Below, in pieces: positions 26,741 to 36,819 of a DNA stretch of 64,000 nucleotides. The position numbers were made by a program, and so were the translations under genes. The notes beneath the pieces are model-generated. The model worked only from the letters and a program-made list of their open reading frames with translations. It was not told where the DNA came from and searched no databases. The first letter of the stretch is position 1; every line of letters starts with the position of its first letter. This stretch comes from a beta proteobacterium KB13 (GTDB lineage: Bacteria; Pseudomonadota; Gammaproteobacteria; Burkholderiales; Methylophilaceae): the NCBI GenBank assembly GCA_000156155.1, contig DS995299.1, forward strand, positions 583,827 through 647,826, read 5' to 3'.

Positions 26741-26790
26741 CTAGTTCTCTAGTTTGGCGTGAGTGAAGTGATAACCTATAGGAGAATATC

Positions 26791-27525
26791 ATGTCAGTTA
26801 CAATGAGACAAATGCTTGAGGCTGGTGTCCATTTCGGTCATCAAACACGTTACTGGAACCCAAAAATGGAATCATTTATTTTTGGCGAACGTAATAAAAT
26901 TCATATTATCAATCTTGAAAAAACACTTCCTCTTTTTGAAGAAGCTTCAAAATTTCTAAAAAACCTTGCAGCCAATAAAGGAAGGATTTTATTTGTTGGT
27001 ACGAAACGTCAAGCAAGAGAGATTGTGAAAGAAGAGGCTGAAAGAGCTGGTTGCCCATATGTTAACCATAGATGGTTAGGTGGAATGTTGACTAATTTTA
27101 AAACAGTAAAACAATCTATAAAGCGTTTAAACGAACTAGAAACGATGATTGCTGATGGCTCTTTAGATAAATTGAAAAAAAGAGAAGCTCTAACTGTTAA
27201 ACGTGATCATGAAAAACTTGTCCGTTCAATTGGTGGTATTAAAGAAATGTCATCCTTACCAGATGCAATATTTGTAATTGATGTTGGTTTTGAAAGTGGA
27301 GCAGTGGAAGAAGCAACAAAATTAGGTATCCCTGTTGTGGGAATTGTTGACTCTAACAACTCTATTGAAAATATTTCTTATGTGATTCCTGGAAATGATG
27401 ACTCAAGTAGAGCTATTCGCCTGTATGCAAGAGGCATGGCTGATGCAGTCTTGGCTGGTAAAAATCAAGCGATTACTGAGCTGGCAAAATCAGTATCAGA
27501 AGAAACTACCGAAGAGAATAATTAA
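26791..27525 (+). CDS. rpsB: 30S ribosomal protein S2
   Basis: Small-subunit protein joining late in assembly and contacting S1. Opens with [20 protein letters not shown], the S2 signature; [20 protein letters not shown] and PDAIFVIDV are further conserved segments. 244 aa, standard length, with an acidic C-terminus. The ribosome site AGGAG sits seven bases before the ATG. Cotranscribed with tsf 35 bases downstream, as in nearly all bacteria. Confidence 0.98.
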   Translation: MSVTMRQMLEAGVHFGHQTRYWNPKMESFIFGERNKIHIINLEKTLPLFEEASKFLKNLAANKGRILFVGTKRQAREIVKEEAERAGCPYVNHRWLGGMLTNFKTVKQSIKRLNELETMIADGSLDKLKKREALTVKRDHEKLVRSIGGIKEMSSLPDAIFVIDVGFESGAVEEATKLGIPVVGIVDSNNSIENISYVIPGNDDSSRAIRLYARGMADAVLAGKNQAITELAKSVSEETTEENN

Positions 27526-27560
27526 TAACTAAAAACTAATTTAAGTATAAGGATAAACAA

Positions 27561-28436
27561 ATGGCTGAAATAACTGCTTCTCTAGTAAAAGAATTAAGAG
27601 AAATGACTGATGCGCCAATGATGGATTGCAAAAAAGCTTTATCTGAAGTCGATGGTGATCTTCAAAAGGCTGAAGAGCTACTAAGGGTTAAGTTTGGTAA
27701 CAAAGCTTCTAAAGTAAGCTCAAGAGTTGCCGCAGAAGGCTTAATTTCAATTGCTATATCAAATGATGGAAAGCAAGGAGCTATATTAGAAACGAATTCA
27801 GAAACTGACTTTTGTGCAAAAAATGATGAATTTGTAAGCTTCACCCAAAAAGTTGCTAACGCAATTTTAGAATCAAATCCAAGTGATATTGATGCACTAA
27901 AAAATGTATCTATAGATGGTACTTCTGTTGAAGAAACTCGTTCAAATCTTGTTGGCAAGATTGGTGAAAATATTTCACCGAGAAGATTTATTTCTGGAAC
28001 AGCTGGTGGAAAATTCCACTCTTATCTTCATGGTGGTAAGATCGGTGTTCTATTAGATCTTGATGGTGGTGATGATGAATTAGGTAAAGATATTGCAATG
28101 CATATTGCCGCATCTAAACCAAAAGCTCTTGATGAATCTGGCATATCACAAGATCTTATTGATGCTGAAAAAAGAGTCGCAATTGAGAAAGCAAAAGAGG
28201 CAGGAAAGCCTGAAGAAATGTTAGATAAAATTGCTACAGGAACAGTTAATAAATTCTTAAAAGAAGTGACATTATTAAATCAGGCATTTGTTAAAGATGA
28301 TAAACAAACAATTCAGAATTTATTAGATTCAAAAGGAGCAAAAATTCATAACTTTACACTTTTTGTGGTCGGTGAAGGAATCGAGAAGGTAGAGTCTGAT
28401 TTTGCAGCAGAGGTAGCAGAGGCATCGAAAGTTTAA
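27561..28436 (+). CDS. tsf: Elongation factor Ts
   Basis: Guanine nucleotide exchange factor for EF-Tu. N-terminal UBA-like domain with [16 protein letters not shown]; the EF-Tu contact motif appears as TDFCAKND (usual form TDFVAKN) near residue 80. The C-terminal part is the dimerisation/core domain, total 291 aa. The AAGGA ribosome site is well placed. An intrinsic terminator follows the stop within a few bases, so the rpsB-tsf unit is at least partly separate from pyrH. Confidence 0.98.
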   Translation: MAEITASLVKELREMTDAPMMDCKKALSEVDGDLQKAEELLRVKFGNKASKVSSRVAAEGLISIAISNDGKQGAILETNSETDFCAKNDEFVSFTQKVANAILESNPSDIDALKNVSIDGTSVEETRSNLVGKIGENISPRRFISGTAGGKFHSYLHGGKIGVLLDLDGGDDELGKDIAMHIAASKPKALDESGISQDLIDAEKRVAIEKAKEAGKPEEMLDKIATGTVNKFLKEVTLLNQAFVKDDKQTIQNLLDSKGAKIHNFTLFVVGEGIEKVESDFAAEVAEASKV

Positions 28437-28442
28437 CTTAAT

Positions 28443-28473
28443 AAAAAAGGTTGCTTAGGCAACCTTTTTTTTT
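28443..28473 (+). terminator. Rho-independent terminator after tsf
   Basis: Perfect stem GGTTGC (28449-28454) / GCAACC (28459-28464) with a TTAG loop, preceded by six A and followed by nine T. The A and T runs extend the stem, so it may act in both directions. It ends 16 bases before the pyrH start, leaving no room for a separate promoter downstream, so pyrH expression probably depends on read-through or a promoter inside tsf. Confidence 0.93.
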
Positions 28474-28489
28474 GTGTCATAATTAAAAG

Positions 28490-29209
28490 ATGCTAAATAA
28501 GCCAATTAAAAGAGTTCTATTGAAGCTATCAGGGGAGGCTCTGATGGGTGAGAATTCTTTTGGTATTTCTCCAGATATTGTTAATCAAATCGTTATTGAA
28601 ATTAAAAAAATTCTTGAACAAGACATTCAACTCGCTATTGTTATAGGAGGTGGAAATATTTTTCGTGGAATTTCACTTGGCGATCAGGGAATGACCCGTG
28701 CCACTGGTGATTATATGGGTATGCTAGCTACCGTGATGAATTCTCTCGCATTGGAGGATGCATTTAATAAGAACAATATCATTACTAGAGTCCAATCAGC
28801 GGTTAATGTCGAACAGATTGTTGAGCCTTACGTAAGAGCTAAAGCTCTTCAATATCTAAGTGAAAACAAAGTGGTTATCTTTTCTGGCGGAACTGGAAAC
28901 CCATTCTTTACCACAGATACTGCAGCTGCTTTAAGAGCATCTGAAATAGATGCTGATATCATGATTAAAGCAACTAAAGTAAATGGTATTTACTCAGACG
29001 ATCCAGTAAAGAATCAAAAGGCTGTTAAGTTTGATCAAATATCATTTGATGATGTAATCGATAAAAAACTTAAAGTAATGGATGCTACTGCCTTTACCCT
29101 CTGCAGAGAGCAATCAATGCCGATTGGCGTAATAAATATATTCAAACAAAATTCCTTGTATAATTTTATAAATAATAATTTTACAGATGGAACGTTGGTT
29201 ATCAACTAG
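28490..29209 (+). CDS. pyrH: Uridylate kinase
   Basis: Phosphorylates UMP to UDP; hexameric bacterial amino-acid-kinase fold. [12 protein letters not shown] at the N-terminus, [21 protein letters not shown] and [18 protein letters not shown] are the family segments. 239 aa. It follows the tsf terminator by 16 bases and precedes frr by eight, the usual rpsB-tsf-pyrH-frr order. Confidence 0.97.
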   Translation: MLNKPIKRVLLKLSGEALMGENSFGISPDIVNQIVIEIKKILEQDIQLAIVIGGGNIFRGISLGDQGMTRATGDYMGMLATVMNSLALEDAFNKNNIITRVQSAVNVEQIVEPYVRAKALQYLSENKVVIFSGGTGNPFFTTDTAAALRASEIDADIMIKATKVNGIYSDDPVKNQKAVKFDQISFDDVIDKKLKVMDATAFTLCREQSMPIGVINIFKQNSLYNFINNNFTDGTLVIN

Positions 29210-29217
29210 GAAAAGAG

Positions 29218-29760
29218 ATGGAAGAGTTAAAAATAAAGATGGAAAAGACCATAGAAAGATTAAAAAATGATTTTTCTAAAATAAGAACTGGTAGAGCGCA
29301 TACAGGATTGTTAGATCACTTATCTGTAGATTATTACGGAACAATAACACCACTATCACAAATGGCTAATGTAACTTTAGGAGATAACGTAACTATTAAT
29401 GTGCAGCCATACGATAAAACTCAAACTAGTGCTATTGAAAAAGTCATTAGAGATTCTGATTTGGGTCTTAATCCAGCAGTCAATGGGGATTTGATCAGGG
29501 TCCCAATGCCTCCGCTTACTGAGGAGAGAAGAAAGGATTTAATTAAAGTCGTTAAATCTGAAGGGGAGAATGCCAAAATTTCAATTCGAAATATAAGACG
29601 TGATGGTAATGATGAGCTAAAAAAACAACTTAAAGAAAAACTAATTAGTGAGGATGATGAAAAAAGAGATCAAGCAAAAATTCAAACCCTAACTGATGAA
29701 TTTATCAAGTCAATCGATAATCTAATTACATCAAAAGAAAAAGATCTGTTAGAAATTTAG
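29218..29760 (+). CDS. frr: Ribosome recycling factor
   Basis: Splits the post-termination ribosome with EF-G. Two-domain, tRNA-like shape. Conserved [13 protein letters not shown] near residue 30, NVQPYDKTQ, and [21 protein letters not shown] near residues 90-110 mark the family. 180 aa, slightly shorter than the 185-aa E. coli protein. Starts eight bases after pyrH, with GAAAAGAG as a modest ribosome site. Confidence 0.97.
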   Translation: MEELKIKMEKTIERLKNDFSKIRTGRAHTGLLDHLSVDYYGTITPLSQMANVTLGDNVTINVQPYDKTQTSAIEKVIRDSDLGLNPAVNGDLIRVPMPPLTEERRKDLIKVVKSEGENAKISIRNIRRDGNDELKKQLKEKLISEDDEKRDQAKIQTLTDEFIKSIDNLITSKEKDLLEI

Positions 29761-29769
29761 GTTTTCATT

Positions 29770-30459
29770 TTGTCAAAATATAATATTCCACACCATGTCG
29801 CTATCATTATGGATGGAAATGGACGGTGGGCAAAAAATAGAAATTTGCCAAGAAACAATGGCCACGAAGAAGGTTTAAAAACATTATCTAAAATTACTCC
29901 AAAAGTTTTTGATGCTGGGGTTAAATCTTTAAGTGTATATGCATTTAGTTCTGAAAATTGGTATCGACCAAAAAATGAGATAAAACATTTGATGGATTTA
30001 TTTGAAAAGGCTATTGAATCAAATTTTCAATACATGGTAGACAACAGGATTAAATTTAATCTTCTTGGAAATATTAAAAAATTTCCATCATCGCTGCAAA
30101 AAAAAATTAAGAATCTTGAAGAAATTACAAAAAAAAATAGAGATTATAATTTTTATCTTGCTGCGAACTATGGATCAAAAGAAGAGTTGATTTTTGCTGC
30201 AGAGACTTTAAGAGATAGTACAAGTAAAATAACTGAAAAAAGCTTTAAAAATGCATTCTATGCTCCTCATTTACCTGATGTGGATTTGCTTATAAGGACA
30301 GGCGGAGAAACAAGATTGAGTAATTTTTTGCTTTGGCAATCTGCTTATGCTGAAATATATTTCACAAAGGTCTTATGGCCAGATTTTAAACCAATACATC
30401 TCAAAAAAGCTCTTGAATTTTTTAGTGGAAAGATTAGAAAGTTTGGAAAAATTAATTAA
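29770..30459 (+). CDS. uppS: Undecaprenyl diphosphate synthase (cis-prenyltransferase)
   Basis: Condenses isopentenyl units onto farnesyl diphosphate to make the C55 lipid carrier for cell wall and polysaccharides. AIIMDGNGRWA near residue 10 holds the catalytic Asp; later motifs are YAFSSENWYRP and RTGGETRLSNFLLWQ. 229 aa, with a short N-terminus. The start must be the TTG at 29770 because the next Met is inside the active-site motif. Its 3' end overlaps cdsA. Confidence 0.95.
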   Translation: MSKYNIPHHVAIIMDGNGRWAKNRNLPRNNGHEEGLKTLSKITPKVFDAGVKSLSVYAFSSENWYRPKNEIKHLMDLFEKAIESNFQYMVDNRIKFNLLGNIKKFPSSLQKKIKNLEEITKKNRDYNFYLAANYGSKEELIFAAETLRDSTSKITEKSFKNAFYAPHLPDVDLLIRTGGETRLSNFLLWQSAYAEIYFTKVLWPDFKPIHLKKALEFFSGKIRKFGKIN

Positions 30460-31225
30460 TTCTAATTTTGGGTTAAGGTTGGCCTCTGGTTTATCATTGG
30501 TGTTTGTTTTTGTTTACGCCCTAATATATAACGATTTTTTATTCTTACTATTAATGTTTGTTGCCTCTGTCTTGGCATTTTATGAATTAGTAAAGATGCA
30601 GCAGCTTAATTTTCTAATGATTCTTTTTAATATTTTTCTATTAATATTTTTTTATCTTCTATCATCTAACAACCTTCAATTTTTTACTTATATTATTATT
30701 TTTTTATTTTGCTTCATGTTTCCATTAACGCCTTTTTTAAAAACAAAAGATTTTTTTCTTAATATAATTCCAGCTTTTTATATTCCATCCTTTTTTATTT
30801 CCTTAGAAATTTTAGTAACTGAGCATAAGTTGCTTGTATTGCTTACATTTATTGGTATTTGGGCGGTTGATATTGGTGGTTATTTATTCGGAAAGTCTTT
30901 TGGAAAGCATAAAATTTTTCCCGTTACGAGTCCAAAAAAAACCTATGAAGGCTTGTTAGGTTCATTGGCTTTCCTTTTCTTAATTCAATCTTTTTCATGG
31001 TATTTTGTTGATAATTTCTCATTGTTAGAGTTTTTGGCGATAAGCGTTTTAATTTTTATTGGTTCAATTTATGGTGATTATTTTGAGTCGTTTTTTAAAC
31101 GTAAATATCATATTAAAGATAGTGGTAATTTAATCCCTGGCCATGGAGGTTTATTAGATAGATTAGATTCAGCAATTTATACAATTCCTTTGATTACAAT
31201 TTTATGTCTAATGATAATAAATTAA
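30443..31225 (+). CDS. cdsA: Phosphatidate cytidylyltransferase
   Basis: Makes CDP-diacylglycerol from CTP and phosphatidic acid at the inner membrane. About eight hydrophobic helices, then the family signature split between KKTYEGLLGS and KDSGNLIPGHGGLLDRLD. I place the start at TTG 30443 (MEKLINSNFG), which gives 260 aa and a normal N-terminus; an ATG at 30347 would overlap uppS by 113 bases and a GTG at 30425 is also possible. It overlaps dxr by 22 bases. Confidence 0.92.
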   Translation: MEKLINSNFGLRLASGLSLVFVFVYALIYNDFLFLLLMFVASVLAFYELVKMQQLNFLMILFNIFLLIFFYLLSSNNLQFFTYIIIFLFCFMFPLTPFLKTKDFFLNIIPAFYIPSFFISLEILVTEHKLLVLLTFIGIWAVDIGGYLFGKSFGKHKIFPVTSPKKTYEGLLGSLAFLFLIQSFSWYFVDNFSLLEFLAISVLIFIGSIYGDYFESFFKRKYHIKDSGNLIPGHGGLLDRLDSAIYTIPLITILCLMIIN

Positions 31226-32364
31226 TAATACTTGGCTCTACCGGAAGTATTGGTAAGTCAACTCTTGAGGTAATTAAAAAAAACAATCAAAATTTTGAGG
31301 TTGTTTGCTTAACTGCTGATAGCAGCTCGGTTGCTCTGGCTGAACAAATCAATTCATTTAAGCCAAGGTATGCTTTCTTAAATAATTCTTTGCTAATTGA
31401 TGATTTAAAGTCAAGATTGACACACAATCAAACGACAGTGATACACGATATAAATCAATTGCAAGATATTTTAAAATCAGATTTATATGATACGTTAGTG
31501 TCTGCAATGTCAGGGAGTACCGGTCTATTACTAACATACTTGGCATTGCAGTCTAATAAAAAAGTCCTGTTGGCTAATAAAGAATCACTTGTCATGGCTG
31601 GAGACTTATTAAGCAAATATAGAAAACAAATCATTCCCATTGACAGTGAACATAATGCAATTTTTCAAGTTATCGGGAACTTGGATTCTAAAGAAATAAA
31701 CAATATTACGTTAACAGCCTCTGGCGGTCCTTTTAGAGTCTATCCAAAATCTAAATTTGATCAAATAACAGTTGAAATGGCACTTAAACATCCAAATTGG
31801 TCTATGGGAAGAAAAATTACTATTGATTCTGCAACCATGATGAATAAATGTTTAGAGATTATTGAGGCATATTATTTATTCAATCTTAAATCAGACCAAA
31901 TTGATGTCCTTGTTCATCCGGAATCTATAATTCATTCAATAGTAAATTACAACGACGGTTCATCACTATGTCAATTTTCTAAGCCTAACATGCAAATACC
32001 AATTTCATATGCTCTTGGTTACCCAAATAGAATTAACTCAGGTATAGATACTTTTGACCTGTCCTCTATAGAAAAATTAAATTTTTCTAAAGTCGATCAT
32101 GATAAATTTCCATCAATAAATTATGCCTATATGGCTTTGGATGGTTCAGAAAAATCATGTTTAGTTTTGAATGCCGCTAACGAGTTAGCTGTTAATGCCT
32201 TCCTGGAAAGACAAATTAGCTTTTTAAGTATTTTTTCTATAATTGAAGATTCTTTTAGTATTTCTTTAAATAGTAATGGATCAAGTATAAATGAAATTCT
32301 TGATGCAGATATGATGTGCAGACAAAAAATTAAACAAATAATTAAAAAATATTTAATTAATTAA
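31204..32364 (+). CDS. dxr: 1-deoxy-D-xylulose 5-phosphate reductoisomerase
   Basis: Second enzyme of the MEP isoprenoid pathway, converting DXP to MEP with NADPH. GSTGSIGKST is the nucleotide loop; ANKESLVMAG, PIDSEHNAIFQ (metal ligands), SGGPFR and MNKCLEIIEA follow. 386 aa. Normally rseP (ecfE) comes between dxr and bamA; here 98 non-coding bases separate dxr directly from bamA. Confidence 0.97.
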   Translation: MSNDNKLIILGSTGSIGKSTLEVIKKNNQNFEVVCLTADSSSVALAEQINSFKPRYAFLNNSLLIDDLKSRLTHNQTTVIHDINQLQDILKSDLYDTLVSAMSGSTGLLLTYLALQSNKKVLLANKESLVMAGDLLSKYRKQIIPIDSEHNAIFQVIGNLDSKEINNITLTASGGPFRVYPKSKFDQITVEMALKHPNWSMGRKITIDSATMMNKCLEIIEAYYLFNLKSDQIDVLVHPESIIHSIVNYNDGSSLCQFSKPNMQIPISYALGYPNRINSGIDTFDLSSIEKLNFSKVDHDKFPSINYAYMALDGSEKSCLVLNAANELAVNAFLERQISFLSIFSIIEDSFSISLNSNGSSINEILDADMMCRQKIKQIIKKYLIN

Positions 32365-32403
32365 ATATTAGTTTTTTAAGTTATTGATTTAATTAAAACT
32401 TCT

Positions 32404-32431
32404 TTGAATATTTCTTTTTAACATATATAAT
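32404..32431 (+). promoter_or_regulatory. Probable sigma-70 promoter for bamA
   Basis: TTGAAT (32404-32409), 16-base spacer, TATAAT (32426-32431), placed 31 bases before the bamA start in the non-coding gap after dxr. Five of six and six of six consensus matches make this the best-looking promoter seen in the window. It would let the bamA-ompH-lpx genes be expressed independently of dxr. The surroundings are very A+T-rich, so chance matches are possible. Confidence 0.6.
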
Positions 32432-32462
32432 GCAAACATTATTTTATTAAATAAGAAAAAGA

Positions 32463-34796
32463 TTGAAACTTTTATACAAATTATTCTTTATATTTTTATT
32501 TTTGATATCCAACTTAACTTACGCTGAAGTAGTTAATGATATTAAGATTAAAGGTCTTCAGAGAGTTGAACCTGGTGTTATATTTGATAGCATTCCTTTT
32601 GATATTGGTGATGATGTAAATGACATTGATCCTTCGGAAATTATTAAATATATATATAAATCTGGACAGTTTCGTGATGTATCTGTGGAGTTCGATTCTG
32701 GTAATTTAACTGTTGTTGTATCTGAAAAACCTATCATCGCTAGTATTGAATTTAATGGAAATCAATTAATTCAAGAAGACAAGCTAAGAGAGGGAATTCG
32801 GCAAGTAAACCTATATGAAGGCGCTGTCTTCGACAAGCAAGTGTTATCAAACCTCGAAAAAGATTTATCGAAAAGCTATAACTCCATGGGCAGATATAAT
32901 ATATCCGTGAAAGCATCTTTCAGGCCATTAGAAAGAAACAGAGTGGCAATCAAGGTTGATATTGATGAGGGGACCCTAACAAGAATCTCGAGAATTTCTA
33001 TTAATGGATTAACTAAATTTAGTGAAGAAGATCTTTTAGAAGTAATAGGATTAAAAGCAACCAATATTCTTTCTTGGTGGGAAAAAGATGACAGGTATTC
33101 CAAATCAGAGCTAACTGCAGATTTGGAAAAAATTAAAAGCTTTTATCTCGATAAGGGCTATTTAAAATTTAAAATTTTATCAACTGACGTTTCTATAACG
33201 CCAAACAAAAAAAAATTGGCTATAACGATTGATGTTGAAGAAGGGGAAAAGTATACCTTTGGAGATATTTCAATATCTGGTGATATTAATGAATTTTCTG
33301 ATGCTGACATAAAATCTAATATAGCTATTAAAAAAGGTGATTTTTTCAGTTCTAAGCTTGTAAATAAGTCATCTGACAATTTAAGTAAATATTTGGGGAA
33401 TTTTGGATATGCATTTGCGAATATTAATCCAATCTCAAATATTGATGAACAAAATAAATCGGTTTCATATGATTTTTTTGTAGACACAGGTAACAAAATC
33501 TATGTACGAAATATAAATTTCATCGGAAACACAAGAACCAAAGATCGAGTTTTGAGAAGAGAGATGAGGCAATTTGAATCATCATGGTATGACGAATCTA
33601 AAGTGGCTAGGTCGAAGTTTAGATTAACAAGACTCCAATACTTTAGCGCTGTTGATGTTGACACTGCTGTGGTACCGGGAAATACTGATCAAGTAGATTT
33701 AAATGTAAATGTAACTGAAAGAAATACAGGAAAAATTATGCTTGGTGCCGGAGTTAGTTCTGCAGAGGGATTGATGGGGTCGTTTAATGTCAGTCAACGT
33801 AACTTTGCTGGAAGTGGGAATACCGTTGCTCTTGGAGTTAGTACTGGACGGATTAATAGGACTTATTCTTTATCTTATACCGACCCTTATTACACTGATG
33901 ATGGTGTTTCAAGAGGTTTTCAGGTTTACAGGAGAGATAGAAATACCGCTAAATTAAGAGGTATTGGTACTTACAATACCTATTCTTACGGTGGTGGGGT
34001 TAATTTCGGAATTCCTTTAAGTGAAAAAGACTTTTTGAATTTAGGGGTTACATTAGATTTTACCGAACTTGAATTAACCGATAGATCTCCAGCGCTTTAC
34101 AAGGATTACTGTAACAAAGCATCATCATCTGGAGCTGTTGACTGTACTGCAAATTCAATAGCTTTTGATGTAGGTATTGTTACGGATACAAGAGATAATG
34201 TGTTGATACCAACCGAGGGGATGATGACAAAATACACAGCTACAGTAACAGCTCCTGTATTAGATATGCAATATTACAAATTGCAAGCACAAACAGAATT
34301 CTATAAGCCACTAGATGACGCTAAGAAATTTACCCTTAAATTGAGAGGGGGGTTAGGTTATGCAGATGATTATGGAAGCGAAGATTATCCGTTTTTCAAG
34401 AACTTTTATATGGGTGGACCAAGAACTGTCAGAGGCTACAGAACAAGTTCCATTGGGCCTAAATATTATAACTCAACGGCTAAGCGCTGGTACACAACAG
34501 GAGGAACAACATCTATCTTAGCAAGTGCTGAATTGTACTTCCCAGTACCAGGGTTAAAGAAAAATGATTCATTTCGACTAAGTGCCTTTTTTGACGCTGG
34601 CGGTGTTTTTTCTGATAATGAGTCAATCGATGGTACAGAGCAATATGAGCAGGGTGAAATGAGGTACTCTATGGGTTTTGGTGTTCAATGGAACTCACCA
34701 TTTGGGCCACTTCAAGTCTCCATTGCTGAACCATTAAACGATGATAACAAAGACAGAACCCAAAGATTCCAGTTTGGTATGGGATCAACATTTTAA
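32463..34796 (+). CDS. bamA: Outer membrane protein assembly factor BamA
   Basis: Core of the BAM complex that folds beta-barrel proteins into the outer membrane. Signal peptide to about residue 22 (cleavage after TYA), five POTRA domains to about residue 420, then a 16-strand barrel. The L6-loop motif appears as VRGYRTSSIGP near residue 665, and the protein ends in Phe (GMGSTF), the expected terminal aromatic. 777 aa. The start is TTG at 32463, preceded by AAGAAAAAGA. ompH follows 22 bases later. Confidence 0.97.
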   Translation: MKLLYKLFFIFLFLISNLTYAEVVNDIKIKGLQRVEPGVIFDSIPFDIGDDVNDIDPSEIIKYIYKSGQFRDVSVEFDSGNLTVVVSEKPIIASIEFNGNQLIQEDKLREGIRQVNLYEGAVFDKQVLSNLEKDLSKSYNSMGRYNISVKASFRPLERNRVAIKVDIDEGTLTRISRISINGLTKFSEEDLLEVIGLKATNILSWWEKDDRYSKSELTADLEKIKSFYLDKGYLKFKILSTDVSITPNKKKLAITIDVEEGEKYTFGDISISGDINEFSDADIKSNIAIKKGDFFSSKLVNKSSDNLSKYLGNFGYAFANINPISNIDEQNKSVSYDFFVDTGNKIYVRNINFIGNTRTKDRVLRREMRQFESSWYDESKVARSKFRLTRLQYFSAVDVDTAVVPGNTDQVDLNVNVTERNTGKIMLGAGVSSAEGLMGSFNVSQRNFAGSGNTVALGVSTGRINRTYSLSYTDPYYTDDGVSRGFQVYRRDRNTAKLRGIGTYNTYSYGGGVNFGIPLSEKDFLNLGVTLDFTELELTDRSPALYKDYCNKASSSGAVDCTANSIAFDVGIVTDTRDNVLIPTEGMMTKYTATVTAPVLDMQYYKLQAQTEFYKPLDDAKKFTLKLRGGLGYADDYGSEDYPFFKNFYMGGPRTVRGYRTSSIGPKYYNSTAKRWYTTGGTTSILASAELYFPVPGLKKNDSFRLSAFFDAGGVFSDNESIDGTEQYEQGEMRYSMGFGVQWNSPFGPLQVSIAEPLNDDNKDRTQRFQFGMGSTF

Positions 34797-34818
34797 TTAA
34801 CCTTTATAAGGATTTGCC

Positions 34819-35388
34819 ATGAAAAAATTAATACCATTTCTAATTTTATTTTTTGCTGCGTTTAGTACAAATGCTGAGGAATTGAAAATTGGAATTGTTG
34901 ATGTCAATAAAATTCTGAAAGATGCGCCACAGACCATAGCGGCTACTAAAAAACTAGAAAAAGAATTTAGTGCAAGAACTGAAAAACTTAAAGCAAAAAG
35001 TAAAGCACTTGATGCAGAAGGAAAAAAATTTCAAAAAGAATCCTTAACTTTGTCAGATGATCAAAGAGAAAAAGCAGAAAGAGGCCTTCAGCAAAAAAGA
35101 ATAGAAATTCAGAGGGATGAAAGAGAATTAAGAGAAGATATGGATCTTAGAAGAAGAGAGGAGATTGGTGATCTTCAAGAAAAAATTAATATAACAATTG
35201 ATAAAATGGCCGCAGACGAGGGTTATGATTTAATTTTATATAACGGTATAGCCTTTGCAAGTTCAAAAGTAGACATAACCGACGCTGTCATAAAAGCTCT
35301 TGGGGGCGGTTCATCTAATGCAAAAGGTGAATCAAAAAAAACAAAGCAAGATAAAGAAATTGAACCTAAGAAAGATGTCAAAGAATAA
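34819..35388 (+). CDS. skp: OmpH/Skp-family periplasmic chaperone
   Basis: Holds unfolded outer-membrane proteins on the way to BamA. Signal peptide [19 protein letters not shown], then [15 protein letters not shown], typical of OmpH, followed by long charged alpha-helices (about residues 40-130) that form the jellyfish arms. 189 aa with a Lys-rich extension of about 25 residues at the C-terminus. AAGGA is the ribosome site. It overlaps lpxD by 14 bases. Confidence 0.93.
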   Translation: MKKLIPFLILFFAAFSTNAEELKIGIVDVNKILKDAPQTIAATKKLEKEFSARTEKLKAKSKALDAEGKKFQKESLTLSDDQREKAERGLQQKRIEIQRDERELREDMDLRRREEIGDLQEKINITIDKMAADEGYDLILYNGIAFASSKVDITDAVIKALGGGSSNAKGESKKTKQDKEIEPKKDVKE

Positions 35389-36370
35389 ACGATCAGTTGA
35401 TGAAATTGCTACTTTTATAAACGGAAAGGCCTCAAAAAAAGGCCTTTTTGTTTGTGGTTTGAATTCCTTAGATTTGGCAAAAGATACTGATGTATCTTTT
35501 TTTGATGGAAGTAAAAAAAATCTAGCACATCTAGTTAATACCAAAGCTGCTGTAATAGTTCTAAAACAAAACGATAGTAAATACTGTAAAACGGATTATA
35601 TCATTGTGGATGACCCTTATTTGGCATTTTCAAAGCTATCAAATATTTTTGATAATAGAAAAAAAACTGTTCCTTGTATAAAAGAATCTGTAAAAATCGG
35701 AATTAATTCTAATTTGCCAAAGTCTTCATTTGTTGATGATTTTGTCGTTATTGGCGACAATGTAAAAATTGGAGAAAATGTTTCAATCTTCTCTGGTGTA
35801 AAAATTGAGGATAATGTTGACGTTGGTGATAATTCAATAATCCACCAAAATGTTGTTATTAAGGCAAATACCAAGATTGGTAATAATTGCTCGATATTTG
35901 CTAATGCAACAATTGGTACGGATGGTTTTGGTTATGCGTTCGATAAAAATCGATGGATTAAGATTAATCAGTTGGGTTCTGTTGTTATTGGAGATTTTGT
36001 TGATATTGGCTCCAATACAACAATAGACAGAGGAGCAATAAAGAACACTATCATCCAAGATGGAGTAAAGATTGATAATCAGGTTCAGATTGGACATAAC
36101 TGTGTTATTTCAAAAAATACTATAATTGCAGGCTGTGTAGGTATTGCAGGCAGTACAGTTATTGGTGAAGGTTGCAGAATAGGTGGTGCAGCAATGATTT
36201 TGGGACACTTAAATATTGCAAGGGAATCAACAATATCTCCAGGAACTATGATTGCTAGCTCAATTAATAAAAAAGGGAAAACGTACACAGGCTTTTTTCC
36301 TTTTTTTGAAAAAAGCGATTGGATTAAAGTTACAATGTTCTTAAAAAGATTATTAAGAAAGAGAGTTTAA
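35375..36370 (+). CDS. lpxD: UDP-3-O-acyl-glucosamine N-acyltransferase
   Basis: Third lipid A step, adding an acyl chain from ACP to UDP-3-O-acylglucosamine. N-terminal uridine-binding domain (to about residue 100) followed by left-handed beta-helix hexapeptide repeats (VKIGENV, VDVGDNS and so on). [11 protein letters not shown] holds the catalytic His. I start at ATG 35375 ([10 protein letters not shown]), 331 aa; an earlier in-frame ATG inside ompH gives an unlikely leader. A terminator-like hairpin lies in codons 17-25, listed separately. Confidence 0.94.
   Translation: MSKNKRSVDEIATFINGKASKKGLFVCGLNSLDLAKDTDVSFFDGSKKNLAHLVNTKAAVIVLKQNDSKYCKTDYIIVDDPYLAFSKLSNIFDNRKKTVPCIKESVKIGINSNLPKSSFVDDFVVIGDNVKIGENVSIFSGVKIEDNVDVGDNSIIHQNVVIKANTKIGNNCSIFANATIGTDGFGYAFDKNRWIKINQLGSVVIGDFVDIGSNTTIDRGAIKNTIIQDGVKIDNQVQIGHNCVISKNTIIAGCVGIAGSTVIGEGCRIGGAAMILGHLNIARESTISPGTMIASSINKKGKTYTGFFPFFEKSDWIKVTMFLKRLLRKRV
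35425..35449 (+). terminator. Terminator-like hairpin inside the 5' coding region of lpxD
   Basis: Stem AAAGGCCT (35425-35432) / AGGCCTTT (35440-35447), loop CAAAAAA, followed by T's (TTTTTGTTTG). It begins 37 bases after the ompH stop, where an intrinsic terminator would be expected, yet it is inside lpxD (encoding GKASKKGLF). It could attenuate transcription between ompH and lpxD. With only four G:C pairs and a short interrupted T-tract, efficiency is uncertain, and translating ribosomes may suppress it. Confidence 0.5.
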
Positions 36371-36372
36371 AT

Positions 36373-36819
36373 ATGCAATTGGATATCCATGAAATTCTAA
36401 ATCATTTACCCCATAGGTATCCTTTTGTCTTAATCGATAGAGTTATTGATCTTAAGTTAAACGAAGAGATAACGGCTTTAAAAAATGTAACTATAAATGA
36501 GCCATTTTTCCCAGGCCATTTTCCATATCATCCGGTAATGCCAGGTGTTTTAATTGTTGAAGCAATGGCACAAGCAGCAGCCGTTTTATCATTTAAAACG
36601 ATGGATGTTCTTCCTTCAGAGGATTCCGTTTATTATTTTGCTGGCATAGATAATGTAAGATTTAAGAAACCAGTTTCGCCTGGCGACCAGCTTATTTTGA
36701 ATGTCAAAATTGACAGAGTGTTAAAAGGAATATGGAAGTACAAAGCTCAAGCTAAAGTTGACGATCAAATAGTTGCCGAAGCTGAAATGATGTGTATCTT
36801 AAAAAATATCCAAAAATAA
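36373..36819 (+). CDS. fabZ: 3-hydroxyacyl-[acyl-carrier-protein] dehydratase FabZ
   Basis: Dehydrates beta-hydroxyacyl-ACP in fatty-acid elongation; hot-dog fold. [27 protein letters not shown] with the catalytic His, and EAMAQA with the catalytic Glu are present. 148 aa. Two bases separate it from lpxD, and lpxA starts on the base after its stop: the usual lpxD-fabZ-lpxA-lpxB order, where FabZ and LpxA compete for hydroxyacyl-ACP. Confidence 0.97.
   Translation: MQLDIHEILNHLPHRYPFVLIDRVIDLKLNEEITALKNVTINEPFFPGHFPYHPVMPGVLIVEAMAQAAAVLSFKTMDVLPSEDSVYYFAGIDNVRFKKPVSPGDQLILNVKIDRVLKGIWKYKAQAKVDDQIVAEAEMMCILKNIQK

Noticed and set aside
30347-30442. cdsA start at ATG 30347
   Set aside because: It would overlap uppS by 113 bases and add about 30 residues not typical of CdsA; TTG 30443 fits better.
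35332-36288. Several open frames antisense to lpxD
   Set aside because: They are shadows of the repetitive hexapeptide coding pattern; translated products are low-complexity and match nothing.
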